Shown here piece by piece: positions 1 through 29,065 of a stretch of 64,000 bases of DNA; positions within the stretch are counted from its first letter, which is position 1, and each line of letters starts with the position of its first letter. Where the stretch lies: assembly GCA_009617715.1 (NCBI GenBank), contig VTFK01000071.1:62001-126000 (forward strand), read 5' to 3'. Source of the DNA: Plectrocnemia conspersa. Lineage: Eukaryota > Arthropoda > Insecta > Trichoptera > Polycentropodidae. A program made the translations under genes and the position numbers. Below the pieces are notes generated by a model, which was given only the letters and a program-made list of their open reading frames with translations, did no database searches and was not told where the DNA came from.

Positions 1-1544
1 AAGCTAAATATATAATAATCTAATTGTGTGTATATGAATTTAGCAGAAGAGCGTGGTACGAACCTTAGGGTTCTTAGAAAATTTTCTTTATTAATTTTAC
101 TGCGTGGTACAAATATCAGGATTCTTAGAGATTTTTCTCTTAATGTTATTAAATTACTTTTTTAAATTAAATTAATCAAATTTTTTGATTAATATTCTTT
201 TTATTCGAATAATTTAATTAATAAAACCATTTGATAACATTTCACATAAATTACTTTGAGTAAATCTTGAAATATTGTGAATTTCTGGCAAATATGGTTA
301 ATTTATTTAAAAATTCAATATTACCAGTATCATTAAGGTAACCACTTTAAACTATTTTATTTAATACGAAGCAGCTAATACTTTATTTCATATTAAAAAT
401 TGTATTTCTCTTGATAATTTCCATATATAATATAATAACTATTTTTCAATATAATATATATAATAGTAAAATTGTATACGTTGATAATACAGATATTTTA
501 ACAAATGGCCTTAAACCAATCACGAAGAAATTTAATGACTTTAAATTGAAATTTAAGCACAAACCGCCCAAGCTTAAAATGTAAAATTGCAAGCTCCAAG
601 AAAAACTAAGTAGACAACTTGAAAATAGGAAAATTAAACAAAATATCAAATTTTAGTTGAGTGTTTGTAGTGTTTAATTTGAGATTTTATAGATAGCAAT
701 TTTTTGAGCACGTGTTTTTCGATTAAAAGTACGAGACGACATTCCCATTTTCACCCTAAAGTGGATTTAGAAAATTTACACTTTAAGCCATCGATATTGC
801 TTTAGAGGCTAAAGACAACATATCTATGGTTCCACATCTTTTGCGAATTTAAGTTAAATTATCACTTAATTTTTTTTTTTTTTTTTTGCTGAATTGTAAA
901 ATTTTTTCCTTAAATTATAACCGCTAACGTTTTACCTTATATTCTTATTTTTATTTGTCAAAATGTGGCAAATAAAAAATTGTAATGTTTATAAACTAGT
1001 ATCAATTATAATATATATAATTAGTATTTTTGTAAAATTATTTAGATTATTGAAATAAACGCATTTAAAAAAACGATGGAAATTATCACGCTCAGTAAAT
1101 TATTAATTTTATTACAATTTTGCGTTATTTTTAAAATAAATTATGGTAAAAAATACTTTAGGTAAAAATGCTTTGTTCTGATTGAGGGTTTATTAATTGC
1201 TAAAACTTTTTAGGTGGACACGAATACGTCAAAGGTGACAAGAGAGATGGGTGGCTTACGTATAAAATGTAAAAAATAAGGGTAGTAATAATAATAGCTA
1301 TATTACAAGTAGTAGTATTTAAAAACATATTAAAAAAATTGCTGAGTACTATAAAGTCACTGACAACCATTATTTATTTTACGGTTCATAACAGGTAATT
1401 AATCGTGGATTTAAAATCATGCCATTAATCCTTTGAGGAGTATCGCCGTACATGTACGGTGGTCGATCTTTCACTGTTTTGAGGTACCCCAGATAGTTAT
1501 TTATTTACATTTACAACTGAAAAAGTAATACTTTTTTAAATTTT
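1..1544. other. Upstream AT-rich DNA, no gene seen
   Basis: No coding or RNA gene is supported. Contents are A/T runs and one perfect 14-bp palindrome at 1446-1459 in a short GC-richer patch. The small open frames are compositional. Confidence 0.6.
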
Positions 1545-1559
1545 ATTGATTTTTTTTTT

Positions 1560-1862
1560 ATTTTATAATAAATCTTTTGTTGTAATCTGACAGGCGTAAG
1601 CCCAATGCATTACAATGAGAAAATCTGTAAATCAATCTTTATATAGATGTCAACAATTCCCAGACTTTTAGTTATTTTATTATTAATTATAAATTAATAT
1701 GTGCTATAAAATTTATAATCAATAGATGTCACTGCAGTTGAGGTTGTTCTTTTTAATAAAAGCGCAATTTTATAAATATAAATTTGAGTGCCGCTGCGGG
1801 GGCTCGAACCCGCAACCTCAGAGTTGGTCTGAGACGTTACGGACTACGCTATTTCATCCTTT
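1560..1862 (-). repeat. tRNA-derived SINE, copy 1 (minus strand)
   Basis: Read on the minus strand it starts near 1862 with GGATGAAATAGCGTAG, an A-box-like segment, followed by a near-perfect B box (GGTTCGAGCCC, complement of 1800-1810). The body runs to a shared tail containing CAATGCATTACA (forward sense) near 1605, and ends in a T-rich stretch around 1545-1565. The same head and tail recur at 28720 and 38222 and partly at 33721. It is a pol III-type retroelement, not a functional tRNA. Confidence 0.75.
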
Positions 1863-2573
1863 TTCCACGATTTTTGTAGAAAATAATACATATAAATTAA
1901 AGATTACGAAATGAATTAATAAACAAGATTTTGTATTAATATAAAAAATACACAATAGCCGAATAATAAATATGTATAATAAATTAACAAAATTTAATTA
2001 TAGAAAAATGTTAAAATTAATTAATAAAACATATTAATCAAAGCAATAAAATGTCGAGAATCACTGATTTTTTTTTCTATAAATGCAATAAAAAATAAAT
2101 TCTTGGGGTAAATTAACAAATGTAAATAAAATAGCTCACTACTCAATAGGTTAAGACAAAGGTCAAATCACCTTAATGAAAGCGCACCAAAAAGTACGCC
2201 AAGTTTGACCGAATTTGAAGGTACATTTTCTTATTGTTTTTTTTCGGTTGTATAATCATTAAAGCATTACTGTCCAAATTTTTTGTATGAGGCGATAAAA
2301 AACCAGTACAATAGACCATTGATAAGGTCCATGTCGAATACCTAAAGGACATGAAATAAATATAAATCGTGTCAAGAAGATAAGAATTGGTAATTATTAT
2401 ATTGTATAATACTAATTCCGATCGATTATCACAGATTAGCTATGTATACTCATAAAATAATAATTAGTATTGTACTAGGTCGTGAAAACAAGATATCTAA
2501 TAATCAAGCTTTTTGTTATATAAAATGTTTTTTACAAAACTAAAAGTACAGAAAAATATATTAAAATATAATA

Positions 2574-2702
2574 GACCCCCCAATAACACGGTAAATTGGG
2601 AGCGTGCTATTTGTGTGCGTGTAGTTGCGGGAATATAAAATACACATAAAGTAACGGGAATGCAATTAGCACGTCTCCAATTTACCGTGTTATTAGGGGG
2701 TC
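2574..2702. mobile_element. Short MITE with about 37-bp inverted ends and TA target duplication
   Basis: The left end GACCCCCCAATAACACGG is mirrored by CCGTGTTATTAGGGGGTC at the right end, and the similarity continues inward to AGCACG. TA flanks both sides (2572-2573 and 2703-2704), as for Tc1/mariner-type insertions. About 129 bp, with no coding capacity. It lies upstream of the receptor gene. Confidence 0.75.
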
Positions 2703-3582
2703 TACTGTATGTTGTTGATTTTCAACCATTTTATATTTTAAAAGAAGTTTTTAACATTAAACGAGACAAATAAAGTTGGCAATAAATAGTAGTGAGCCAT
2801 CAGACTTTGATTTTAGTCCAGCGACTTTGGTGTTTTTCTTATATTTCACTACTTATTTAGTAGATATTGATTATGTTAACATGGTCGTAACGCATTAACT
2901 AACTAATGCCTGTGATGTTGCAACGAAATATTCACAATAAATACAATTGTGATTAAAATTATGATATGATAATATACATGCATAGACTATAATAAAAACT
3001 CATTATTTTTTGGTTAAAGCTGACACCGTTATGATGCCGTATCCACTGTATTTATTATATGTGGTCTTCTGTAATTTTTTAAGCTCTCGCAGATACAGAA
3101 AATATTAAAAGGACAACATTTTGGAACCATTTCTAATATTGAATTACACATTTTTTTTAGGATTAGATATACATATATTAGTGGAGAGTTTTGTGCATAT
3201 CGTAAATCAAAATGTGCGAGTAAACTCGTCCATGGGGAAATTGGATCATATATTTTTTAGAAATTGTTATTTTATAAATGGTAATTTTACGACTTAATAT
3301 TATTTGATTGAGATCAAAGCTATGTAGCATATTTTGTATTTTATATATACGCGTGTTGAATACCTATGCAAATATGGTATTAAAAATTTATTGGCTTTCT
3401 TAAAATACCATAGAAATAAAGCTATAATATTCACAATTTACGAACGAGCCTTCAAGCACATTTGAAAAAAAATTGTTTCGCGCAGCGATTGTGAATAGTA
3501 GGTCCAGATGATGGAGAACATTGGGGGTGAACTGGGGGGTGTTTTGTTGGAGGTGGTTTTGCCTTCAAACTGTGCGTGCTTC

Positions 3583-3640
3583 AGTCGACAACCTACGTTC
3601 AGCCCAACTACACGAATTTCGCATAAATTCGCAACCGACG
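3583..3640 (+). promoter_or_regulatory. Candidate transcription start and non-coding first exon of the receptor gene
   Basis: The block 3430-3640 is clearly richer in G and C than its surroundings. It contains an arthropod-type initiator TCAGT at 3581-3585, and 55 bases further on GACG|GTAAAT offers a splice donor at 3641. A matching acceptor (TTTTTTACAG) ends at 4826, just upstream of the first coding exon. I infer a short 5' UTR exon of about 3583-3640 spliced to 4827. No obvious TATA box at the usual distance was seen. There is no transcript evidence, so this is a model. Confidence 0.35.
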
Positions 3641-4826
3641 GTAAATTTTCATATAATATAACGTATACTTTATTTGTTTGTACATCATAATTAACTGAAG
3701 AAATATTTAATCGATTTTTAATTTTTTTTAATACATAACCTAAAAGTGTTTAAAATAAAATAAAAAATATAAAACATAAATTATTAAATTAATTTTTATA
3801 ATATGTAAAAATATATAAAAATAAATTTATATATATTTAATTTAAACGAATATGCTATATATATTTATATATTTTATTAATTACCGTGTGCTTTAGTTAG
3901 TGAGTATATATTGTGTCAACTGATTTGCGATGTAATTGATTATTTATTATTACATCAAATTTTATTTTATAAATATTAAAATCATAGCATGTATTAAATA
4001 AGTTTATGCTTAAATTGTAAAATAAATATTCACATCAAATTAAATTGGTTTATACAGTTTAATAAAAAGAGATATTTTTTTTAATATATGTACATGAAAA
4101 TATTTGATAAATAATAACATGTTTGATATACGTATAATTATTTTATATTTGACGAAATCATAACGTCGTTAAAAAAAACTATTAAGCCTTCTATATTGAT
4201 TTATAATTTAAGGTAACATGAAAATAATTTCCGCAGTTAATCAAAAGTCTGATCACTTTTTTTTTATTAAATGCTAATTACTAAATTCAATATGTATTAA
4301 TTGTGTTAAATATCAGTTACATTAACATAATGCATAAGGTAACAATAAACTATTTACATATGTACTCATATAACAAGAAAATGTACACTTTAACGCTTTT
4401 TATGCATTAATCCTTTGGTTCTCTTCACTTGAGTCTCATTAGTGAGAGTTTTAAAATGTTTTAACTCTATAGCAACACTTGTTTATGAAACGTTCTATTT
4501 GTGCTATATTTTTTTAAAATACAATATACGATGCATTTTTAATTAATAGCTATATTAAATTACAAATAGATTTAACGTTAACATGATTAAAAGAGGTTTC
4601 AAGCCAATGTAATCATTAACAAGAGGTATTTATTTAAAATTATACCCAAAAGGTTTCAATTAAATTTTAACTTTATGATAATACATTTAATATTTTAACG
4701 TTGTGCCAGACCGGTAGTTAATTATGCGTGTAAATTTCGTATATAATTTATAAACCAGAGAGCTGCAATCGACTGATTAATCGAGTTAAATTTATATGGG
4801 TATCTTTAATGAATTCTTTTTTACAG

Positions 4827-4887
4827 CTTTAGATCTCAGCCATGAAAGTTTCCTAGCATAATACAACGTAGTTTTTTTTCACGTAAA
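4827..4887 (+). promoter_or_regulatory. 5' UTR segment with a short upstream ORF
   Basis: A pyrimidine tract and CAG end at 4826, so the leader exon probably begins at 4827. It carries one upstream ATG at 4842 that reads four codons (M-K-V-S) to a TAG at 4854-4856, 31 nt before the main ATG. The main start at 4888 is preceded by AAAA, a favourable insect start context. A short uORF this close to the start could lower translation of the receptor; that effect is inferred. Confidence 0.4.
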
Positions 4888-20429
<15,542 letters not shown>

Positions 20430-20641
20430 GAATTAATTAGGCACTTTAAGCGAACCAACGGATAAAAGGGTGTTTTCTCTACAATAAACATATTTTTATA
20501 ATACATTTTGTGTTGTTTGCGCAAGACTTTATGGTAAAGTTTAATATTAAAACGATTCCAAGAATCGCTTTTAGATGATATTTTACATACTATAAAAGTA
20601 TACAATAAATAAAAATATAAATGTTATTTATACTGAATAAA
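20430..20641 (+). terminator. 3' UTR with candidate poly(A) signals
   Basis: After the receptor stop codon, AATAAA occurs at 20483-20488, 20604-20609 and 20636-20641. Any could end the transcript. The GC content falls off after about 20.6 kb. AATAAA is common by chance in DNA this AT-rich, so the exact site is unknown. Confidence 0.45.
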
Positions 20642-20644
20642 AAA

Positions 20645-23600
20645 TTTGTACCTTTTTTGACAAGAAATATAATAATTTAATTTAAATGTAAAATTCTATG
20701 CTTATTTAAGCTGTAAATGTCTAGATTTTAGGGGTCAGTGTTTATGTATTTTTTTTGTCGAATATGGCGTTAGCTTTTAGCGAGTTTCTTATTTTGTGAG
20801 CTGTAAAAATTGTTTTTTTTTTGGTCAAATTAGTTGCAGAAAATTAGAATATGCGATAGTAAAGCTTCTTATAATGTACTTCGATAGATATTTTTGGTGG
20901 TTAGTTAATCAAAATCGTGATTCGTAATATTATATCCTTTGTAAGTACAATATTGATATTTTTATATTTTGTTGACCTAATATAAATGTCACACTAAGAT
21001 ACGTAATACAATTTTGAGATTAAAATTATGTATTTTTAAGAGAAATATGGTATTTTTTTGTTGTTTAAAAATCGTTATAAAAATACTCAGTATTATTTAC
21101 CCAAAATTTTGTATAGTTCTATATTCTAGTAGATTTTATATTTTGTATGACTACTTCACCATACAGCTGTATGTATTATATTTTATTATTCGCAGCATGT
21201 TATTTACGCAAAGATTTAATCGTAAAGCTGGCTATAGATATGGTAATATTTTTATAACCATAGGTAGGTTTTTTGGAAACAATGATTTTATTGAATGGTG
21301 ATATACATATGGTTGTACATAAAGATAAGATAATTTAATCTGTGTTAAAATATAATACAATATAAAATTAAATTACGGTTTTAAAAATATTTAAATAATA
21401 TTTATGATTTATACAGAAGAAAATATACTGAGTATTTTAAATGAGCGATTTTAATACTAAAATAAGAAAAAGAGCTTATTTCATAATTTAAAATTGCATT
21501 ATGCAACATAGTACATAAATTTTAATTATTTATAAAATATCCATTAAAATGGCTTATGATTATTTGTCTAACCAAAAATACATTAACGCAAAAATAAGAT
21601 GAAATTATAATTGAAACAAAAATGTTGTGCAGTTCTATTTTTGTATTTAATTAATGTATGTATTTATTTTTATACATTTGTGAAATTATTTTAAATTACA
21701 TGTTTGTTAATAAATGTATAATTGTGTCTTTGGTAATAAATAATATTTAGAATTGTAATAAAGCTTTTATTGTAATGTATGATTATTGAGACATGTATTC
21801 AGTACACCGTTCTTGTAATTAAACTAATCATAACAGATGTCCTCCTTTGTTTCTAAAATAGTACTACGTGCGTAATTTACCCATTAGAACTTCCCCTTTG
21901 CCTCTTAATTCAGTTTGAATAGAACTTTCACCCCAAATTTTAATTTGATGAATTTTAAAATATTCAGATTACATAACGCAATTAAAGTGAACGAAATAAA
22001 GTTTAAACAATGGAGATGTTTATTTGTGATAAATTTTGAGAAAGCTTCATCAGCAGCTTTTTACTAAACTCCACACTTTTTGTGTTATGTTTGAAAATAC
22101 GTAAAACACAGATGTATAATGAGCTCATACACAAAAAATAAAATTCATGCTCCTTCTAGTGAAACTTTTGTTTTAAAATACGCTAAATGTTGTGTGATTC
22201 ACATAATGTCTGCTTTATATTTACGTATGCAATTAAGTTCGATTCTGAGAATTTTTATTTTATTTAATAAATAGTGACACACAAACTACTTTATAACTGG
22301 CGACCGTTCAACACTGCTTTTGCATTTAGTAACAATGTTTTTTGGAACGAATTTAAAGAGAGAAATTATAAGAAGAAATATAGTAAAATTATCTAATCAC
22401 ATTTTATAAAATTCCATTTATTTGTCAAGCGCCAGGATTAGCAACAGTTGAGAGCCACGCTGGACAGTTGATCATGGGTCATTATTCAGAGCCTACTCTA
22501 TTTTCTTGTCTAAACGCTATGGTTTGTTTAAAACAAAGAGGCATGTCATAGTAAACATTTATTAAATACCTTTACAATCTATATATAGGATTTGAAATAC
22601 CGGTAGTACCGATATCGGCAATAATACCGGTATAACAATATTTAATACCAGTAAGTATTTAATTAATTTTTTAAAACCAAAACTTGATAGATATTGATGA
22701 TCTATTTATATTTCAATCAACAAGTTAGCATTTTTACTTGTATCAGTTTTTATTTCGTTCAGTGTTCCCTATTGTCGCCACAGTCTCACTTGACAGTTAT
22801 ATTAAATTACAAACAAATTGTGCCCTTTAGATCCTTCTTCACTTTGGTGAAGATTCACACAACAGCTAAATTTTTGAGTCTGTAGAGTTAAGTCAGCGGA
22901 CTATGACGATATTTAAGGATACTCAATGCGCTCGTCTATTATTGGGTCAACGATATGTCTTTAGGAGTCAAAATCTGTTAAAATATCGCTTTTCTCGTTC
23001 AGTCGGGCTAAAATGGATTCAAGTCATGTTTGGCTCATACGCCTTAAAATTAATTTTCATTCTTTAATGAATTGTTTCTTTTTAATAATTATCGATTTTT
23101 ATCACGTTGGATGTCACCACTATCCTAGTATGTATGTGGCTGCCAAATAAGATGAAATTTGGACTTGAAAGTTAAAAAAAAAAATATATATAATTTAAAA
23201 TTACATTTATTTATATATATATATATTATAAATAAAAATAGTTATTCCGCCACTGAGAATTTGGAGCTGTAATTAGTGAAGCACTTTAGTGCTGTATCCA
23301 ATGTAAATCCAATGATGCAGTATTAAGTAAAATCAATAGTCTTTTGCGTGCACCCGACCAACCAAGGGCGAAGCCCCGGTATCGTTTCAGAAGGCGTGAG
23401 CCTTCTACTGTACGTTATATGCCGTTTGGCAGGGAAAAAAAATTCAGAAACATAAATTTATAGATTGATGTCCAATAATTTTTATTTTTTCTTATTGATA
23501 GTATATTATATTTTGCGTGGTATCACACATCGCTACAATTAAACATTTTTTTTAATTAAAAAAATATGTAATATTAAATTCTGAGTCAAAGCTTAAGCCA

Positions 23601-26600
23601 ATAAAGCAAAGTATTTGAAATCGTATTATATAAAAAATTAAAGTATAATGTTATTAAAGTTTCTTTTGGCAGATGGATCGTGACACGTGACAATTATACA
23701 TAAAGTGGGCTACTGCAGTAGTATTTTATTGAATTATTATATATGTTCTTGGTAAATATGATATGAAGGATCTACCGTCGTGGTCGCCAGAGAAAGTGTT
23801 GCTCTCGCCGCCGCCACATCAGTGTTGTTACTTTGTGCTAGGCCAAATAAATTGGCACCTACATTTTTATATTTAATATAATTTATTTTCAACTTCATGT
23901 AAGTGCAAAAAAATTAAATATTTTTTTATGTCACGAAATAAATTATACCCACAAATAAATAGTCAAGAGTTAAGCATTTATAATAAATAAAATATTCTAA
24001 AAATATAATATTTGCATTCTAAAACTCAAACTAAAACATTGTACAAACAAATTTAAGTTTGGTGTTTTTTTTTATTATCTCAAATAGCCAATTTTTTCTT
24101 ATCGAAAATCGGCTGGAAATATGATAAATATACCTAGTACGAAGACAAAACAGAAAGCAATTCGCTAAATGGTGATTCATATTGAGAAGGGAAAGGAAGT
24201 ACATACATATTTTTGCGCAAAAAAATGAATGGAAAATTTATTACAGCGGAAGGTAAATATTGCCTTTTACGCGTACACAATAACAAAGAAAAATGATATT
24301 TTTCATAAAACTTGTTTGATACTGAATTTTAATTATTCATAAAGCGGGAGACCTAACCTTTAGTTATTTATATCCACCCGAGAAGGTTGTACATGACAAA
24401 ATATTCTAAGGGTCGTTTAAATCCACGAATATAAATAACTTTGCATATATTGTGAATCTTATTAGAAATTTAATTCACGTCGAAAATTATATATAAGTTA
24501 AACCTCTTAAAGTAATGTTTATATAAACATGCTATCAGCGAGTCTTTGATCTTGTCAATAATTAAATTGTTTGAAGATTGAAAAAGTCGTTAAAAATTTA
24601 TCTTCAACCTTTTTACACGCATAAAAAAAAGTTTTATTATAAAACAGTTCAACGTTTAAAGACAAAGTGTGCGTTTTACAAATTTAATTTACTGTGATTG
24701 TAAAAAGGTTTTTTACCATGGCTCAAGATGGGTTTTTCGATTGCGATTGTCATGAAAATCTTAAGGAGCTTTCGTATACCGTTCATGAATAAAATATCTA
24801 CACAAGAATAGCTATTTAGAAACATGACTATATAGGTAAATAAAATTTATATTAAAATCACACAAAATTACTCTTAATTGTATTTAATGTTATCATGAAC
24901 GGCTTAATATAGCAAATATTAATAATATTCGTATTTAGGAGTCATTAATATCGAGCAAATGTTGAATACATTCCTAGAAGTGAGTTTTTAAACCATACAT
25001 GAATATCGTGGGTAAAACATTTACATACTTTTAGATAATGATGACGGCTCTACTTCAAATTATTCATATCTCTTCCTTGAATTGGATATATTTGTGTTAT
25101 AGAATATATAGACGAAAGTCCATTATAAAATAAAGATGTTAACGCTTTTTTTCGCCTGCTTTTTTGCGTCAGCGATATTAATACAACGTTTCGATAAAAT
25201 ATTTTATTTTACGATAAAGATACAATTTGATGTTCATGTGGATCCTTTGTTATAATAATAATACAATTGAAAGAGAATAAAACGCTCGAAGGTATCCACT
25301 GGAATCTTCTTTTACCTGTTCTATTCATTTTTAATATGTTTGTGGTTTAGTCTTGATATATCTTAAATATATGTTGCTGTGCGTTTGTTACAATATATTT
25401 ATACGGTTAAGTTTTTTTACATTTTGATGGTTCCTTAACTAGTTTACTTTTATTTTTTTTTATATATAATAGTTTCATACTTGCAGTTACTGCCAATGTA
25501 CTTGTTTGGAATATATAAAGGAGCTTTAATTTTTGTAGTATATGGAGCACTTTATTATTGAATATTTGACCTATAGAAAACACCACAGACCTAAGGTCCG
25601 TAAGTTTATTCGTCATTTTTTTTACATATCAGGTAAGTCGTTGCACTGAGAGAAAGATTTCTTATTGATGTTCAGTAAATGGTTTAGATTTTTCATTGTT
25701 TTCTATAGCCTGATCAGTAATATGAATTGGTGACGTTTTTTTTGCATAAAGAGTTGTCCGTAGCTTCTGTTGGCATTAAGACTAGTATTTTTTTCTGTTT
25801 TCATGAGGATTTTCAGTTATTTTATTGTATAATTTAGTTTTATTTTTTTAATGGGTTATCTTGAGTATTGCCATTTTTTTAAAAATTAACTTTCTTTCTT
25901 ATTAAAGTTTAGGTATATTTGTAGTTTAGGGTTGCCTTCTATTCTGCATCTTATATATATTTTTTATTAAAATACGCTTATTAAATAAAATATTATTTGA
26001 TTTATTTATAACATACTTATATTCATTAAAATTCAAAACAGGTGATTTTAAATACTTTCAGTAAAAATATTTCGCAAATCTTAATTTTTTTTAAATCAGT
26101 TTAAATTCGTTTTATGAAATGTCTGTAACATTTGTAGCGATTCATATAAATAAGTCAAGAAGAGACACACTAGACACGAATATACAAGATCGTTGCATTC
26201 GTGCTATCTGCAATGTGCGGAGTGGGAATGCGTTCGACGTAGCCACAGAACAGAGAATATATAGAAGCGGCTTTCGCGGTAAAAAACAAACTACACTAAA
26301 CAAAAACAATCAAATGTTTAAAATCAATTTTATACCAGATTTACTATTATCTTGAAAATTAATTATATTAAAAATATATTTAGAAAAATTGTAACATATC
26401 TTTAATATTTTATGTCAATTGCGTTTTTTAAAATATCGTTGTTTTAATATTAGATTTCTCAAGGATAAACGAAAGACTGCCATTGATAGGCCGCTTTGGA
26501 CTTCTAACGATAGAAGCATAATTTGTTCGAAAAATTTTTCATTCGATTTATTTTACATTACCAAAAATGGTTATCGAAAAATTAAAAAATATGCAGTACG

Positions 26601-28719
26601 TTGAATTAATTCAGCATCGAATAATATAAATAAAAATTTTGCGTCTTCGGCAATGGACTTGGTTTCAGAATGGTTTCAGAACCTCGAGAAATAAGTTTAC
26701 CATATACCGCAATAAAAATAGGTTTACAAGCGAAAATTAAATATTTACACTCTCTTTTAGAAAATCGGCTTAAAAAGCTCAGATGACAACAAACAAAAAG
26801 ACGGAATATAAAAAAAATACTAACCTTTAGAGTATTTTAGATAAATATAAATAATTTAAAATGTAAAGATTTTAACGTCACCATATTATTTCTTTTGAAA
26901 ACATCAATTAAGTTTATTTAATTTAAAAAAAAAAAAAAAATACAATTTATAAAATTTATTTATTTCTGTTATATTATTATATATTAAGATCCGCAAGCTC
27001 TATTATTATTGACAAAAGAATTGCAAAGAAAACTGCCAAACATCTTACAATATACCGTCTATCTACTGACAAAAGTCATTGTGACATTGCTGAGATATAA
27101 TAATTCTAAAAAAGCCTTTGAAAAAGATTTTGTTAAACATCTATAAAATTTCTGAAGCAAGCTGCTGTATGTCTGACAAAAATTATATTTTTTTGTAGGT
27201 ATCAATTTCATAAAAAACTGTAATTAGTGACTATTGTCAGTATATATAATATATATATGATTTATACACTACATGTAAATATCTAAAATACATTAATTAT
27301 CTCTAAAAAATGACTGACCTTTTCGATATTTATAAAATTTTTGTTAGAAAATGTATTCTAATATTTATTATTTTTCAAAAAAAACTTCAATTAATTGTAT
27401 TGAATGGTTTTTCATTTGCGATTGATCAAAGATATGGCCGTTTCTTGCGAATTATTATGATAAAGTAATACATTTGTATCTCTCTCTTATTTTTCGGGAG
27501 AGCGAATATATAAAGAAAGGCACAGGTGTAAAGTTTGAAGATGTACTGTAATATCAGACGTCCAGAACATCGAAAATTATAAAACTAATATAGTGACATC
27601 TGTTGTAATGTCAAATTTAAGAATATTACATTTTTAGAAGTATACATACAATATATACGTACATATTTAATAGGTATGCAGTAACTAAACGGTTAATGTT
27701 TAAGACACAATTGTTGAATCACCAATCAGTTAATTGAACCTTGGCAAGGGACAAAATTAATGATATAAATATACGGAGAAGCCAGTTACTTTGATAAACG
27801 ATTCTTAACCGAAGACGTTTTGTATATTAAAAATGTCATTAAATATATACGATGGTATAAAACAAAACGATTTTTTTTGTGATTTTTTGAGTACAGCTAT
27901 AATTTTTATTTCATTTAAAGAGTAAGCAAAGGTCATGAAACACGCCTTTTGTATGTTGTCATCCAATAAGAATATTAAGTCTTTGAAGCAGTCGTTCAAA
28001 CTTTGATCTAGAAATTGTTATTTAGAAAAGCTCTGAAAGATCGCGTTGTAATATAGAAAAAGTTTCAGTTGCTGTTAAGCTTTGTGAAATGTGTATTTCG
28101 TACAGTGAAAAGGATCAAAAAGCTTAATGTATAAATATACTGCTAAGATGTGAAAGCAATTATACAGGACATCGACCTTAATTATCGAGTCTTCGTGTGT
28201 TTAGTTTTCCTCTGACGTTTGTGTCATGCGCAGTGGAAATTATTGTTAAAATAATAGGCAGTAAGCGAAATTTAGTATTTATTTTATTTATAATGTTAAA
28301 TATTTTTGAATTAGTATAAATGTTATGTAATACTTTAGCACAAATTTAGAAAAAAATGATGATCTTTTCTGTTTTATTTACAATGACATTTTACCACACG
28401 ATAATTGAAAAAAAAATACCAGATAGACCTCAAATATTGTTTATTTTTATATTTATTTTAATATTTTGTTGTAACATGAGATGCGATTGACCGATGCGTT
28501 ACAATAGTGTTAGATATTATAGACACATTCAAATAAATAATAAGACACAAAAATAAGACCCAAATCTAATATTTTTAAATATTTTTTTATTATAAACTAT
28601 TATTATAGCTTACAGTCAATAAATTTAACTATGCACAAACTAACTAAATTTCTTAAATTATCAGATATATTAATAAAATAAATTAATTACATTAAGGAAA
28701 AAAAAAAAACACTTTCATA
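20645..28719. other. Eight kb without a supported gene
   Basis: AT-rich DNA downstream of the receptor. Visible items are imperfect TACCGGTA-type palindromes at 22597-22635, a short (TA)n near 23213-23226, GC-richer scraps at 22910-23170, 23345-23435 and 23765-23865, and poly(A) at 26923-26940. None gives a frame with splice sites I can defend. The open frames at 26119-26355 and 26419-26604 are short and unrecognised. Confidence 0.5.
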
Positions 28720-29065
28720 AGGACGGAATAGCGTAGTCTGCAACGTATCAGATTAGCAACTCTCAAGTTGCAGGTTCGAGCCCCGACAGCTACACCGAAT
28801 TTTGATTTATAAAAGGTGCTATTATTAAAAAGACTGTCCCCAGCTGCAGTGACATCTATTGATTATAAATTGAATAGTAAATCTAATTTATAATTAATAA
28901 TATAAATGTCACCGATTCCCAGAATTTCAGTCTGGTGATTAATACTTATAATATATGTATTCATTATGTCTGATTGACTAATTCCGTTGGTACAGATTTG
29001 CCTGTTGTAACGCATTGGGTTTACGCCTATCAGGTTACAACGGTAGATTTAATAAAAATAAATAT
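28720..29065 (+). repeat. tRNA-derived SINE, copy 2 (most complete)
   Basis: Head GGACGGAATAGCGTAG (A-box-like) and B box GGTTCGAGCCC at 28773-28783. The body includes GTGACATCTATTGATTATAAATT. The tail is GTTGTAACGCATTGGG-TTACGCCTATCAGGTTACAAC and ends in AATAAAAATAAAT. About 345 bp, and the best template for the family in this window. Confidence 0.8.

Noticed and set aside
3508..3690. Sixty-codon frame in the GC-richer block upstream of the receptor
   Set aside because: Better explained as promoter plus non-coding first exon; the frame crosses the likely donor and ends in AT-rich intron.
28720..28800. A functional tRNA gene
   Set aside because: A B box is present, but the A box and stem pairings are imperfect and the segment is the head of a repeated SINE.
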